Origin: Platerodrilus igneus
Lineage: Eukaryota; Arthropoda; Insecta; Coleoptera; Lycidae
Length of the DNA: 64,000 bases
Direction: 5' to 3'
Assembly (NCBI GenBank): GCA_036346225.1
Contig: JARFIW010001484.1
Location: 434,001 to 498,000, forward strand
Shown piece after piece: positions 12,104 through 24,149 of this stretch (positions within the stretch are counted from its first letter, which is position 1; each line of letters opens with the position of its first letter). The notes under the pieces are model-generated. The model worked only from the letters and a program-made list of their open reading frames with translations, was not told the origin of the DNA and searched no databases. The translations under genes were made by a program, and so were the position numbers.

Positions 12104-12850
12104 TTGCGTAGTGCCACGGCACATTTGATTGAGAAGTTTTTGGAGGAAAAAGTATTTCTTGTCTATGGAGTGCCACAATTTGTTATTTGTGATAATGGTC
12201 CACAATTAATTGGTCGTGTTTTTAAAGCTTTGTGTGCAAGGTACGAAATTCAAAAGATTTGGTATAATGCTGTTTATGCTCCCCAATGCAATTTTGTGGA
12301 GGGAATTAATAAGACAGTTGGTGCTGCAATTCGTTCATACGTAGAAGAACATGATACGTGGGATAATGAAATATCAAAAATTCAGTACGCAATTAATTCA
12401 GCAAAACATGAGTCCACCAACTATTCTCCAAATTTTTTAGTCTTTGGTCGTCAGGTACCCTTAAGTGGAAAAGCTTGTAGTGAGAATTTTAAACCTGGTG
12501 AGGATGTTGATGTCGTCTCCAGTAGTAGACCTTCTTATGTTTTGGATCGTCAACTTTTGTTTGATATTTTTGGAAATGTCCGTGAAAATTTGCATGTAGC
12601 TTATCAACGTTCGAGTAAACGCTACAATCTTAGAAGAAGAGACATTTCGTTCCAAGTCGGAGAAAGTGTTTGGAGAGCTAATAAGGTACTCTCGAGTGCT
12701 GGTGAGAAATTCTCCGCTAAGTTAGCTCCAAAGTTCGTTATGAGTAAAGTTCGGAAAAACATTCCAATTTAGTGTATGAGTTAGAGAACGAAGATGGAAC
12801 AAGAGCCGGGAAATGGCACGTAAAGACTTGAAACCCGTTGAAGTAGCGTG
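12104..12850 (+). pseudogene. Integrase C-terminal remnant
   Basis: Catalytic-core and tail fragment of a Ty3/gypsy integrase. The 222-residue reading frame holds the second core aspartate in VICDNGPQL, the glutamate region around NFVEGINKTVGAAIRS, and the tail RRRDISFQVGESVWRANKVL. The equivalent tail in the neighbouring element is RRDVQFQVGD and KLAPKFLGPFF. The frame is lost at 12772, where the GPF/Y motif would be, and resumes in another frame with VYELENEDGTRAGKWHVK. The first aspartate and zinc-binding part are absent. It begins abruptly at 12104 with no matching N-terminus, so it is a deletion product. Confidence 0.8.
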
Positions 12851-13351
12851 TCCAAGTGAAAATGATGATCCTGACGATTAGTTCCGGTCTGGTCATCTCT
12901 TTGATGTTAAGTAATACAGTAGTGGTTTGCTTTGTTTTGTTCCGATTTTTGATTTAGTGTCGTTTCACTAATTTTGAGTATTTTGTTTGATAAGTGGAAC
13001 AAGTGGTTAAGGATTTTGTAGGTTTTGTAGAGTTGAGGTGTGCATTGATGTGCACGCTGGTCGTTTTGTTCGCGCGTTATTCGGAAATGTGTTTAGAAGA
13101 TGTCGTTGACAGATATCTTTTTAATGTAGAAGTAGGTGGGCTATTTAAGTTGTTGGTCCTGATTTTTACATATCAAGGTAGAGAGAATATTGATTTATTC
13201 TTTCCTTGTTTTGACCGTTCGAAATATTTTTGTTTGAGTAGGTCAAAATGGTGAGCTCACCATTTGGTCCATCACTGATGGGACCTGTTGTTTGGAAATT
13301 AGTGATAGGATAATCAGTAGGGTGTAGGAGATTACAGCCCTATCTGGTTCA

Positions 13352-13740
13352 ATTTTGTATTTGAATTTGTTAAGTGACCTTATGGTTAGGTTACCTTAGT
13401 TTTGATTATCTCTTTGCGATAAAGTGATAATATTTTGTATTTGAATTTGTTAAGTGACCTTATGGTTAGGTTACCTTAGTTTTGATTATCTCTTTGCGAT
13501 AAAGTGATAATATTTTGTATTTGAATTTGTTAAGTGACCTTATGGTTAGGTTACCTTAGTTTTGATTGTCTCTTTGCGATAAAGTGATGATTTTTTGTAT
13601 TTGAAATTTGTGCGCAACCCTTTGGTTGGGTTAATTTTGTTTTGATTATCACTTTGTGATAATAGTATTTGAAATTTAGGCCTATTAGTAGGGTCTTCCT
13701 TTTGATTGTCACTTTATAGTGATAATATTTTGAATGGTTA
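13352..13740. repeat. 80-bp tandem repeat array
   Basis: Units start at about 13352, 13432, 13512, 13592 and 13666. The first three are nearly identical (AAGTGACCTTATGGTTAGG, then CTCTTTGCGATAAAGTGATA), the last two diverged and shortened. Each unit contains a GTTAGGTTACC and a TATC...GATA inverted phrase, so the RNA could form repeated hairpins. Confidence 0.9.
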
Positions 13741-14185
13741 TGCTGTTTTGAAGTAGTAGCATTCTCTTTTTTGTAGATAGAGCTAATAGAGCTCCAGGAA
13801 GTGAAGTTTTTTTTGTGGAAGTTGTGATAAATTGTGAAATGTTTGGTTACAGTTAGTAGATACTAGCCTTGGTAAGAATAAGAACCTCTAGTTGAAGGAT
13901 TATTCTGAGTTTGATTTTGATTAATTTTTTCCGTGGAGTGTTAGACTTTCTAATTTGACCCCTCCCAATTTTGACTTATACCGATTGTGACTCCCCGATT
14001 TTGTCTCCCGATGGACGTCAGGTACACGTAGTTACCAACACACTCGAATTGTAAATATTTGTCTCCCTCGTTTGAATAAATTCGTAAAAATTGTTTTGAT
14101 AGTTAGGAAGGTAGAAAAGGCTAGTATATTAAAAAAAAATTTTTGTATTTGTTATACTAAATTCCTTGAAAAAATTTTTCTTTTA

Positions 14186-14197
14186 GGAAAGGGGTAG
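14186..14197 (+). other. Polypurine tract
   Basis: AGGAAAGGGGTAG lies immediately before the TGTAAC of the 3' LTR, the expected plus-strand priming site. Confidence 0.75.
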
Positions 14198-15882
14198 TGT
14201 AACAATTTTATTTTCGAATTCATAATTCGCTTCATTTAAGGTACGACAATAGTTAAACACCTTTATTAAGTAAAGTCATAATACATTTTACAATTAGAAT
14301 ATTACATTGTGACAGCATCTCGACTCGTTAGTCTAGTTGTTTTGGATGGCGGTGTATTTCACACCCAGTCGCAAGCGCGTAGAGAGGAATGACAACCCCC
14401 TTTGGGATCCTCCCATCGTACGAGAGCACGAGATAGGCACTCGGCCATAGGTAAAAGAGGCAGCAGCATGTTTAAGAGAACAATGGCCAGTGACCTGCGG
14501 GTCGGTTTGATTAAGTGAAACATTTTCTGAATAACGCGCAAACCAAGATTAGACGACGAAACACTACAACACTTAGGCGATGAGAAGTTAAACAATAATA
14601 ACTTAGAACTGTGAATCAACGTTAAGAAACCACTTCAATTTAACACATGCTTTTAGAGGATGGAAAGCAGATCTAATTAACAGGAGATCGTTTGTTGGTC
14701 CGAGCCAAGATACTACTTTGTTAGGATGTAGCAGTTAATTCCGCATGACGATGCAAATCCTATTTCAGCCTATGAAAGCAGTTTTGTTTGGTTCGTAGTA
14801 ATTTTAAGAAATTTAATTGTGTTCCACTCAGGAAACACGCTATTTTATTTTGATACGTATAAATACGATTTTGTTATTCACTTTATCTGTTGCTAAGCTG
14901 GATTTCCCAGCGCTAAACTTAAAATTCACTGTTTATTTTGTCAGAACAACACGTTGCTTCACTTTAAAATAGCATGTGTAAATTACGTCATTTGTTTGTT
15001 TGAGATATACTGCTGACACTTGTATTTATGAAAGCAGATGCTTAGTATTTTATTACTACCAACTTTGAAGACGAGAATATCTTTATGAACATTTTCATTT
15101 TAAACTGAAATTAGCACATGTAACTTAACGAGAATATTTTGTATTTTAATTTTGACAATGTAATAGACCTAATCAGATCTGAATGGGTTAAAAACTATTA
15201 ATGTAACAAGTTACACTCTGTTGTAATATTCTTGATCTAGAAACAGATTGATAAACCTTATCTTAAATTTCCAAACTACTACAAGTAATTATTTAATTTT
15301 GTTGCATTCAATTTTATTTAAAGTTAAAGGAATTCTTTCTAGTAAATTATTAACCTAAGTTTAAAGTTTTTATTTTGATCAAGTGTGATCAAACCTAGCA
15401 ACCCAAAAGGCAATAAGAGTTGAATTTTGATGCCACCCTTATGTAGAAAATATTCTTTTATTTTTTAGGCATATTTGAGGGACACAAACAGTGTTCCCAT
15501 TTTCTATGTTGACTTAATTATTATTCTTTCTTACAGGAACAGCGTCTTATTCTGTTAAGACAGGTTTTTGTCACCGAAGGCGATCTTTTTTTCTTTGGGT
15601 CTCCATGTCCGCCCTTAGAAATATGCTATGCTTTTAACATGAATCAATCTGGACTTGGTGGCGCCTATTTGTTTTAGTTTGAGTGTGACCCCCCAACAGA
15701 TTTTGACTTACCCCCCCATTGCTCATAGCTCTACCCAAGGAATAGACCTCTAGTTACGTCGGAAGACTTCGTTTTACTGACACCAAATGTGGGGCTGGTG
15801 TTTTAGTAGTTCTAGTAAGTTTGTTTCACTAGCACCCATGCGTGAGGCTAGCGGAGCCAATTAGAGAGAAAAAATAGTTACA
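14198..15882 (+). repeat. 3' LTR of the non-autonomous element (1685 bp)
   Basis: The first 1365 bases match the 5' LTR almost exactly. The last 320 bases (15563-15882) are different and longer but still end GTTACA next to the GTAC target duplication. Confidence 0.85.
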
Positions 15883-16007
15883 GTACATGAGAGCGTTATG
15901 TACTTTGCTTAACTGATAACGAAGGGGCAGCAAAGCATGAACTCTTTTCTCCAAACCTTGTATCACTGAATGGTTTGAGTATTATGGATGGCAAGTGGTG
16001 CATGAGT
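15883..16007 (-). pseudogene. hAT fragment, copy A, continuation across the LTR element
   Basis: Continues copy A of the hAT pseudogene from 9338. It aligns base for base with 26190-26313 of copy B (for example AACTGATAACGAAGG against AACTGATAATGAAGG). At about 16007 the similarity stops and mariner copy B begins, marking the junction of the tandem duplication. Confidence 0.75.
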
Positions 16008-16490
16008 ACTACCCAACGTAACGTTGATGAATCTTGGTTTTCTCCATACGATCCAGAAACTAAGCTACAATCCATTCATTGAGGAAGCCAAGTTAACAGA
16101 GAACTAAAAAAACTCGAATGGGCATATCAAAAATTCGAAGTAATGATATTATTTTTTATAATATTCCAAGGAATTGTGCATTTTCACTGGGCTTTTGACG
16201 ATCAAACTATTAATCAACATTGCTACCTTGAGGTTCTTCCTTAACCACGTGGAAAAATCAAAAGAAGAGATCCTAGTTGTGGACAATCAAATCCCTGGTT
16301 TTTCATCAGGATAATATATCAGCGCATACTGCATTGTCTGTGAAAACGTTTCTAGTTAAGTATAACACCCCAGTGTTAGTTGATTCGCTTTTCCGCCTAA
16401 CCCTATACCGCATGACTTTTATCTGGTCAAATCTGCATTAAGAATAATAAGATTTGAGACCGTTGAAGCTGTATAAGAAAAAAATATACA
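16008..16490 (+). pseudogene. Mariner transposase relic, copy B
   Basis: Tandem duplicate of 7880-8396. It retains better motifs than copy A: DESWFSPYDPETKLQS carries the first catalytic aspartate and HQDN, followed by SAHTALSVKTFLVKYN, carries the second. An in-frame stop follows the first motif, and frame changes occur throughout. It starts directly at the duplication junction, so the N-terminal half is missing. Not functional. Confidence 0.8.
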
Positions 16491-16499
16491 ATGTTTACA

Positions 16500-16954
16500 T
16501 TTTCTGTTTTTGGCCTTTAGCTCAGTAAATGTTGAAACCAACTCATTTGGATCGGTGTTTTATACCAACTCTTGTTCAATTAAAATGATTGTCAAGTGCT
16601 ATTAACCTCTTTTGTGTACCACATGGCCTGAGGTAAGTTCTATTGAGCTTAAACTTCGAGAAGTTTCTGTCTCCTGAGGTTACTGATAATGGTAGCCTTA
16701 GTAGAACCGCATAAACAACCTTTCCTTCTAGGTCAGTAAAGTGAAGTCGAGAACGTCTTGTAGCGTTGACTGCTTAGTGACTCGTCGTGAAATAACTTGC
16801 AGTTTCATAGCATCAATTTTCATACATTCGTTAACACTTTTTCCAAATTCATATACTGTTCGAGGACAAGCTGGGTGGGATTTTCTATTAATGTTTTAAT
16901 ATGGTACAGAAATCCAAATTTTGAGTTTATTTCTTCCATCTGATTGAATTACTT
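16500..16954 (-). pseudogene. hAT transposase C-terminal part, copy B
   Basis: Minus-strand counterpart of 8520-8930. The dimerisation-type motif VTSGDRNFSKFKL is retained near 16650-16690, followed by TYLRPCGTQKRLIALDN. Interrupted at 16954 by the 8.8 kb LTR element; coding sequence resumes at 25771. Confidence 0.75.
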
Positions 16955-18109
16955 TGTAATATTCATTTAAGTTCTGTACTTTACCGTGCAAGTTGTTTTT
17001 AATTTTATGCCCGAGGATTTTATTATCTTATCAAAAGTCTGCCAATTAAATAAACTACACGTCATGCATGTAGGCTCTCACAGATATTTTAAAGGATATA
17101 GTCATAACATCCTGTCATTTCAATATAATCAACATATTATATTAACGCCTACTTTGTATAAAGCACTGTTGGTTTTATGTATAATCAAACAGATAACTTT
17201 TCGTGAGATTCAGTTGAGTCATCATTATACACCCTGTTAAATTACGTCGTTAATGGTTTTGACTTGCACGTGCAGGGTCGAAGGTTAATTTATTATGGAA
17301 GTCCTCCTGCTTTTGGATAAATGGAAGGGGTTACGATGCTTCTTTAAAAACGGATAGTTCTTATGTAGAGAGTGCTTCGGATTAAGTCATTCAGGCGGGT
17401 TGCGTTTCTAAATAACTTTCGCGAAATGATTTACGTGAGGTGCGAAGTACAATTTCATTCAAGTTATTCTTGCGGTCAAGAATTTAAAATAGGCCGTACA
17501 GTTAGACAATTCTCGGTTATTGGTTAATTTTGAAATTGATACTTGTACAATTCCGGCGCCGTAACGAGGCAGGAAGTTCAGTATTTTTTTCTGGAAAGAA
17601 AGCCGCATCACATAAATCAAAAAAGGAGGATTTGGAAGGTCAACACGTCCGCATGGTCTCGATCTAGAATTACTCATAGCTCAGTACTTAATTGGAAATA
17701 GTTCACTGGAAGTACACGTGAGTGTAATTTCCATTCAAAAATACCCTTAGTGCATCAGCAGTAGAGATAAGAGGGTGTCAGCTGGCCACTACACGAATAC
17801 ACCTCAGAAACCAGGTACCGAATTCACACTTTGTTTTGTTTTGATTTTATGATTGAACTTTTTTGATTCAACTTAATCTGCCCGTTTGGTGGGTTATCAG
17901 AGTAATAAACTTGGCTGTGTAGCCAATCTAATTTTTAAGATATGAAATTACTTAGACGTTCTAAATAGTAAGAGAGCTTCTCATTTGACAGTTAGTTTCA
18001 TATTTAAGAATTGTAGAATTTTCTCCAAAGTAATGATTATGTAATCGTGAACAAATTTTGGAAGTTCTTAATAGAAAGTGTTTATCAGCTTTAAAAAGTG
18101 TACTAATTT

Positions 18110-18153
<44 letters not shown>

Positions 18154-18566
18154 AATATATCGAAAGCAAAAGGTGAAATCCAAACTACCGATGTAACAAA
18201 AGGTTCAACCTGACCAGCATTTTAATTTTTAACAGGCGATTGGCCACAGTTTGGTGTAGTGATTGAGCTGACAAGAGGTATATTAATTATAGGTATAGTT
18301 AGGGTGCATCAGGTTGTGCAAGCATTTTTGTTTGGTTCTACATTTTATTTAGGTCATCCGAAGCGATTTTCCTAGTTTTTAGCTTCAGTTTCCAGGCCAT
18401 AGAGAACTAGGTGGTGCCCAAAAATTTTCTCGACTACCATTTTCGTTCAGATTAGGTCGCAGCAGCCCTCGTCAAGCCGCTCTTGGACCACGACCTCCCA
18501 CTGTCTAGCCGGAAAATTTCAGCTTGTCGTACACTGCAAGCCTACTGTCCCAAAGTGTACGTAACA
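16955..18566 (+). repeat. 5' LTR (1612 bp)
   Basis: Begins TGTAATATTCATTTAAG and ends GTGTACGTAACA. It matches 24150-25770 nearly throughout. A (TA)n run at about 18112-18150 is shorter than in the 3' LTR. The 84-residue ORF at 16986-17240 is repeated in the other LTR only because the LTRs are copies. Confidence 0.95.
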
Positions 18567-18571
18567 AGTTT

Positions 18572-18593
18572 TGGCGCCCAACTCTTGGGGCCT
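18572..18593 (+). other. Primer-binding site, tRNA-Lys-like
   Basis: TGGCGCCCAACTCTTGGGG starts five bases after the LTR. The first eleven bases equal the tRNA-Lys type site TGGCGCCCAAC, and GGGGC follows after a short interruption. Confidence 0.65.
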
Positions 18594-18872
18594 TTTCGTT
18601 GTTATTTGTCGTAGGGCTTCTGCATAAAAATTTTGATAAAGGTTTTTTTAATTTCTTGTTGGGGAAAAACACAATTTACATACATTTGACATACACATAG
18701 TATTTAAGTGAGTGAAAATTTAAAAAATTTTTTTTTTCAGATTTTTTTATTTATTTGGAAATTTTTTTTTAACATAAAAACACGATTTTGACAATATTTT
18801 TTGGTTGTATTTTTAAGAATTTAAGAAGATTTTCTAAGATATTTTCTTTCTGAGTGATTATTGTTGGAAAAA

Positions 18873-20286
18873 ATGGATTTTAAAATTACTGTAGAGAGAC
18901 TTCTTAAAGATGAATTGATTTATGAATTACAAATTCGTAATACAAACACTGAAAGCTTAAATGTTGCGCAATTAAGAAAAGCTCTTAGAGCGATTATTTC
19001 AAAAAAATGAAGATGATGTTGATTATTTAATTGAGTTCGATGACGATATTTTAGCTATTAGGCAGTTGTTTAAAATTATTGATGAAATTTTAGAAAATTT
19101 AAACGAAGATAATATTGATTTAAATAAACAGAAGATTGAAACAAAATTTGCTCATACTTTTAATAGGTTGAATAATTCATTACCGACTGATTCTAAAGAA
19201 GAAAAAATTAAAGATGAGTTGCAAATTAATTTTTTTAAATTAGTTGATTTATATAAAGAAATTGAAAAACAAATAAAACTTAAGAAAATTAATAATTTGG
19301 AAAAAGAGGAAAACCCTTTTGAAAACTCAAATAATTCAGAAATAGGGTCAGAAGAAAAATTTGATTTAGATGCTTCAACTAGGACAAAAATTGGACAAGA
19401 AAATTTTGAAAAACCAATTTTGGAAAAAATTTTACCAATTGAAAATTTATCTCGGGGAAATAATTTTAATACTTTATCACATAATTCAAATTTTAATTCA
19501 ATGATTTATAAAGTCACACCTGTGGCAAAATGGAATCTTAAATTTACCGGTAACACTTCAATAAATGCTTTTTTAGAAAGAGTAGAAGAATTGAAAACTG
19601 CACGAAATGTTAGTGATAATCAATTATTTAATGAAGCGATTGACATGTTTGATGGAAAACCCTTAATTTGGTATAGGGCCAATAAAGATTTTTTTACAAA
19701 ATGGGATGAATTGAAAATAGCTCTGAAAAGTGAATTTTTGCCCGTAGATTATGATGAAAAATTAATATTAGAAATTTCACAGAGAACGCAAGGCGATAAT
19801 GAAACGATAGGGTTGTATGTCGCTGTGATGTTGAACATGTTCAAAAGGTTATCTGAACCGCTAACTATTGAAAAACAATTAAAAATTTTAAGGAAAAATA
19901 TTTTGCCATTTTACCAGACACAATTGAGTTTGGTAGAAATAAAATCAATACCAGATTTGATCAGATTAGGGAAATGTTTAGAAGAAAGGAAAGTTTCAAT
20001 TGAAAATTTTGTTTCTCCGTCTAGAAAACGTACCGATATCGAGACTGACTTAGCATATAACGACGTTTCGACGAATCAGAATAGATCATCGTCAGGTCAT
20101 AAACTTTCGGTGGTTGAAACAAAAAGTAGTTTTCTAAGACCACAGCCAAAGTGCTGGAATTGTCATAAACCTGATCATTTTCAGAGTGCTTGCAAAGAAC
20201 GCAGGCGTACAAATTATTGTTATCGTTGTGGTGCTGACAACGTGACTTCAAATCGATGTCCTTGGTGTAAAAACCATTTAAACTAA
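18873..20286 (+). pseudogene. gag: gag with CCHC zinc knuckle
   Basis: Nucleocapsid/capsid polyprotein, about 470 codons. The start at 18873 (MDFKITVERLLKDELIYEL) is the first good ATG after the leader. A one-base loss in the A-run at 19001-19007 shifts the frame; the remainder is open from about 19009 to the stop at 20284-20286. The middle is Lys/Glu/Asn-rich and then resembles a retrotransposon capsid (KWNLKFTGNTSINAFLERVE, residues roughly 170-190). The C-terminus has a true CCHC knuckle, CWNCHKPDHFQSAC. A second cysteine cluster, CYRCGADNVTSNRC, lacks the histidine, a form I recall from related gypsy gags. The stop lies directly after a slippery heptamer. Confidence 0.9.
20277..20283 (+). 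promoter_or_regulatory. -1 ribosomal frameshift heptamer TTTAAAC
   Basis: TTTAAAC sits in the gag frame as T TTA AAC, one codon before the gag stop TAA. Slipping back by one base enters the pol frame, which reads open from here through 20313 onward. This is the canonical X XXY YYZ arrangement. A weak GAGG...CCTC pairing (about 20292-20320) could provide downstream structure. Confidence 0.75.
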
Positions 20287-23200
20287 CTGCGGAGGTAGGT
20301 CAAGGTCGTGAAATGCCTCGTATTTTCCGTAATTCGACCAAACAATTTGAAAATATTATACTTGATAAGGAGGAAAAGTTCAAAAAACATAAAACTATGT
20401 TAAGTTATGTTTTTGAAAACACTAAAGACGATGAAAGGCCTTTTGTGACCGTTGACATTTTAGGTACAAATTTTTCTGCGTTGCTCGATTCTGGTGCTAC
20501 AACCACCATTTTAGGAAACAATGGTTGGGAAATATTTTCTCGACTAGGAATGAAATTAAATTCAAAAAATTCTCCAGATTGTCTAATTGCAAATGGGAAA
20601 AAATTGAGATCATTAGGCACAGTTACTTTACCAATTAGATTGAAGAATCGCGTGGTCGCTATTATCGTTTTAGTTGTTCCTGATGTCCCTCATTCACTAA
20701 TTTTAGGAATTGATTTTTGGAAAGAGATTGGAATTATACCTGACATTTTTCAAGGGGAATTTACTTTCGCTAAGGTAGATTCGATCGACATTAAAAAACC
20801 AATTTTGCATTCAACTTTTGATCTGACTGTTGATGAACGAAATTTATTAGATTCTGTTGTTCAAGATTATTTTACGACACTACCAGAATTAGGACGAACT
20901 ACACTAGTAGAACACAAAATTAAGGTCGCCAGTGACCCTATTAAGCAACGGTATTACAGAGTTTCTCCTGTAATGCAAAAACATATTGACGAAGAATTGG
21001 ACAAGTTATTGAAACTAGGTGTTGTTCAGAAAAGTCAAAGTCCATGGAGTAATCCAATTTTATTGGTTAAGAAAAAAGATGATAAATATCGTTTTGTCGT
21101 TGATTTTAGAAAACTCAATAAGGTTACTGAACAGGAAGCATATCCTTTGCCATATGTGTCTTCGATTTTGGATAAACTTAGAGACGCTAAATTTATTTCC
21201 ACTTTAGATATTAAATCTGCATATTTTCAAATACCCTTAGAAAAACAATCTTGTCAGTACACAACTTTTACTATTCCAAACCGTGGTTTGTTTGAATTTA
21301 CCAGACTTTCCATGGGTTTACATAATTCACCTGCAACATGGCAACGACTTATTGATAGAATTTTAGGACCGGAACTCGAACCTTTCGTGTTTTCCTATTT
21401 GGATGATGTCATCATTGTTACCGATTTTTTTAAAAACACATTGAAATTTTGGAAGAGGTTTTTAAACGGTTATCTCAAGCCGGTTTGACTCTTAGCAAAG
21501 ACAAATGTTTCTTTTGTAAAAATGAGCTTAAGTATTTAGGCTATGTTGTTAACGAAAATGGTCTTTTGGTAGATCCTGAAAAGGTCCAGGCAATTTTAGA
21601 TATTCCAACTCCAAAGACTGTTAAAGAAGTCAGAAGAATAATTGGTTTGGCTTCTTGGTATAGACGATTTATAGATCAGTACAGTACGATTATTGCTCCT
21701 TTAACAGCATTGTTGAAGAAAAAAAAATTTGTGTGGGACAATTTATGCGAGACGGCTTTTGCTACAATTAAAGATTGTCTTGTATCCGCACCGATTTTAA
21801 GTTGTCCAAGATTTGATTTACCTTTCACAATTCAGACCGATGCCTCAGATTATGGTATCTCAGGTGTTTTGACTCAGAAAATCGATGGAGAAGAACATGT
21901 GATTTGTTATATTTCTCGATCCTTAACTCCCGGCGAACGAAAGTTTTCCGTCACCGAAAGAGAATGTCTTGCAGTGCTTTTTAGTATAGAAAAATTACGT
22001 CCTTATGTGGAGGGTGCACTTTTTACTGTGATCACCGATCACCATTCACTAGTTTGGCTTAATACTTTAGAAAACTCATCTGGTCGTCTTTGTCGTTGGG
22101 CAATTAAATTGCAACAATTTGATTTTAACATAGTCCATAGAAAAGGTAAAGACCACATTATTCCTGATGTCTTATCTAGAGCCGTTCCTGCTGTAGAAGC
22201 TTCAAAATTAATTTCTACTTCAGAATCCGATCAATCAGAGTCCTCATCACCAATTTTGAATTCAAATACTATTTCTTTATGTGCCATTGACAAGGTCGAT
22301 GAAAATTCTTCAGATACGGATGATAACGATCCTCCTATTGCAAGTCCAAAAAATAACTCACCTTACAAAAATGATCCTTGGTATTCTAGAATGTTAAATA
22401 ATGTTCAAAGAAAACCTCAAAAATTTAATAGATGGAAAATGGAAGGTGGAAGATTACTTAAACATATTCCTGGAAAATTTCCGAATTTAACTGCAGACTA
22501 TTCTTGGAAAGAAGTGGTTCCAAAAACTAACCGAAAAGAACTTTTACAAAAATATCACGATGAACCAACTTCGGGTCATTTTGGTATTAAGAAAACCTAT
22601 GAAAGAATTGCTCATAAATATTTTTGGCCTCAAATGCGTTCCGATGTTTCTCGGTATGTTAACCGATGCAAAACTTGTTTGGCTCATAAACCAGAACAGA
22701 AATTACCAATTGGAAAAATGTCTCGGCACCCAGTTGTGTCGAAACCTTGGCAAATGATTTCAATCGATTTGGTAGGCTCGTTGCCAAAATCAACCAAAGG
22801 TTATACTTATGTCTTATCATTAGCCGATACTTTCACGAAATTTCCTTTATTTTTTCCTCTTAGAAATGCTACAGCTTCCGCTATAGCCCAAAAAATTGAA
22901 GAGTCAATTATTTTATTATTTGGTGCTCCACAATATATCATAGTAGACAATGGTGTTCAATTTCGAAGCCATATTTTTAAAAACATGGTATCAAAATATA
23001 ATTCAAAAATTATTTGTACTGCACATTATCACCCTCAAGCTTCACCAATTGAAAGAATTAACCGAGTACTCAAAACTATGCTGGCTTCTTATGTTGTTGA
23101 AAATCATAGAACATGGGATAAATTTTTACCCAAGGTTGGTTGTGCTGTTCGCACTGCGGTACATGAGGTTATTGAGATGACTCCATATTTTGCAAACTTT

Positions 23201-23609
23201 GGTAGAGAGATGGTTATTGATGGATCTTCTTTTGGAAAAGCTGAAGATACTGAAAACTTAGAAAACTTGAATTTTGGAAACAGAAATAATTTAAAAGAAA
23301 GAGTACCAGAATTTAACAAAATTTATAAAGACATAGGTATGAAATTAGAACATGCTTATAACAAATCAAAAACCAATTATGACTTACGTAGAAGGGATGT
23401 ACAATTTCAAGTGGGAGACTGTTTGGCGTAGAAATTATGTGTTGTCTGATGCCGCTAAATATTTTAATGCTAAATTGGCGCCTAAATTTTTAGGCCCATT
23501 TTTTATTAAAAATAAAATTTCAAGTAATGTTTATGAGTTAACCGATGATACAGGAGTGAGCAAAGGACGTTGGCACGGTAAGGATTTGAAATATAATCCT
23601 ACTGATTAG
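20280..23609 (+). pseudogene. pol: pol: protease, RT, RNase H, integrase
   Basis: Expressed as a gag-pol fusion by -1 frameshifting; the first ATG in this frame is 20313. Protease: ALLDSGATTTILG near 20483-20520. Reverse transcriptase: VDFRKLN near 21100 and SYLDDVII near 21395-21415. RNase H: TDASDYGISG near 21838 and TDHHSLVWL near 22035. Integrase: HHCC segment (GHFGIKKTYERIAHKYFWP ... CKTC) at about 22555-22680, DDE residues in SIDLVGSLP, IIVDNGVQF and SPIERINR, and a GPF-type tail (KFLGPFFIK) near 23485. Frameshifts: one A lost in the run near 21433-21438, right after YLDD, and one base near 23419. The protein otherwise looks complete, ending at 23609. Confidence 0.92.
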
Positions 23610-24149
23610 TCTTACTTCTCTTAGTTCACCTTTCCGTTTTTTAAATTTGTATGAAAATTTTACATCTCATCTACATTTTTACCGGACTAACGTAGTTTTA
23701 AGGTTTCTCTTTTGGAGTACTTTCTGATTTCGGTCAGGAGGTCCCGATCCTACAGTACATTCAGTAGGCTTAGAAAAAAATTAGTTTTACTTTCTTGTTG
23801 TGGCTTCACCTTGGTTTGGCAAACTCTACTGAATGGGGACATTTTGGTGTCTTTGTGCTCATGTATTGAATTGTACTAGTTTTAAGGTAGTTTAAGGTCA
23901 CATACATACCCCGTACAAACACTTACACGCCACACACACACACACACACACACATACATACTTACACACAAGTCACCATCAAGCATAACATTTACACTAC
24001 ACACATTGAAGGCGAGGGACTTCTTCGTCGATCAAATTTGGATTTTCAATTTCCATTTTTTTTTTTTGGTAACCATTGCAATTTATTTTTTTTTCCTCTT
24101 TTCCTTTTTCACTCAAGATTTTTAGAAAAATCTAGTTAATTAAGGGGGA
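23610..24149 (+). other. 3' untranslated region with CA microsatellite
   Basis: No env or other ORF. It contains an (AC)n run at about 23931-23956 and ends in TTAATTAAGGGGGA, the polypurine tract directly before the 3' LTR. Confidence 0.7.

Larger units (their letters stand above)
12851..14197 (+). other. 3' untranslated region of the non-autonomous element
   Basis: No recognisable gene. It contains the 80-bp tandem array and, near 13960-14030, C-rich phrases (GACCCCTCCCAATTTTGACTT) similar to part of the 3' LTR-specific tail near 15690-15715. Confidence 0.5.
9339..15882 (+). mobile_element. Non-autonomous long-LTR Ty3/gypsy element
   Basis: Begins TGTAAC and ends GTTACA, flanked by GTAC on both sides (9335-9338 and 15883-15886). 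The undisturbed site is visible in the paralogous hAT copy near 26180-26195 (AAAGTACACGAAAGCG). It has a 5' LTR, a Lys-type primer site, a polypurine tract, a 3' LTR and only about 3.4 kb internally. The sole coding remnant is an integrase C-terminal part. gag, protease, reverse transcriptase and RNase H are missing, so it could move only with help. The long LTRs, TGGCGCC primer site and integrase resembling the neighbouring element suggest the Osvaldo/Ulysses group (inference). Confidence 0.9.

Noticed and set aside
13352..13740. CRISPR-like or satellite array
   Set aside because: The 80-bp units are contiguous without spacers and confined to the 3' UTR of one retrotransposon.
16986..17240. 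84-residue ORF repeated at 24181-24435
   Set aside because: Also within the two LTRs of one element; no recognisable domain.
18112..18150. (TA)n run as a functional feature
   Set aside because: A length-variable microsatellite in both LTRs; nothing further supports a role.
23610..24149. env gene in the Osvaldo-like element
   Set aside because: Only 540 bp between pol and the polypurine tract, with no open frame.
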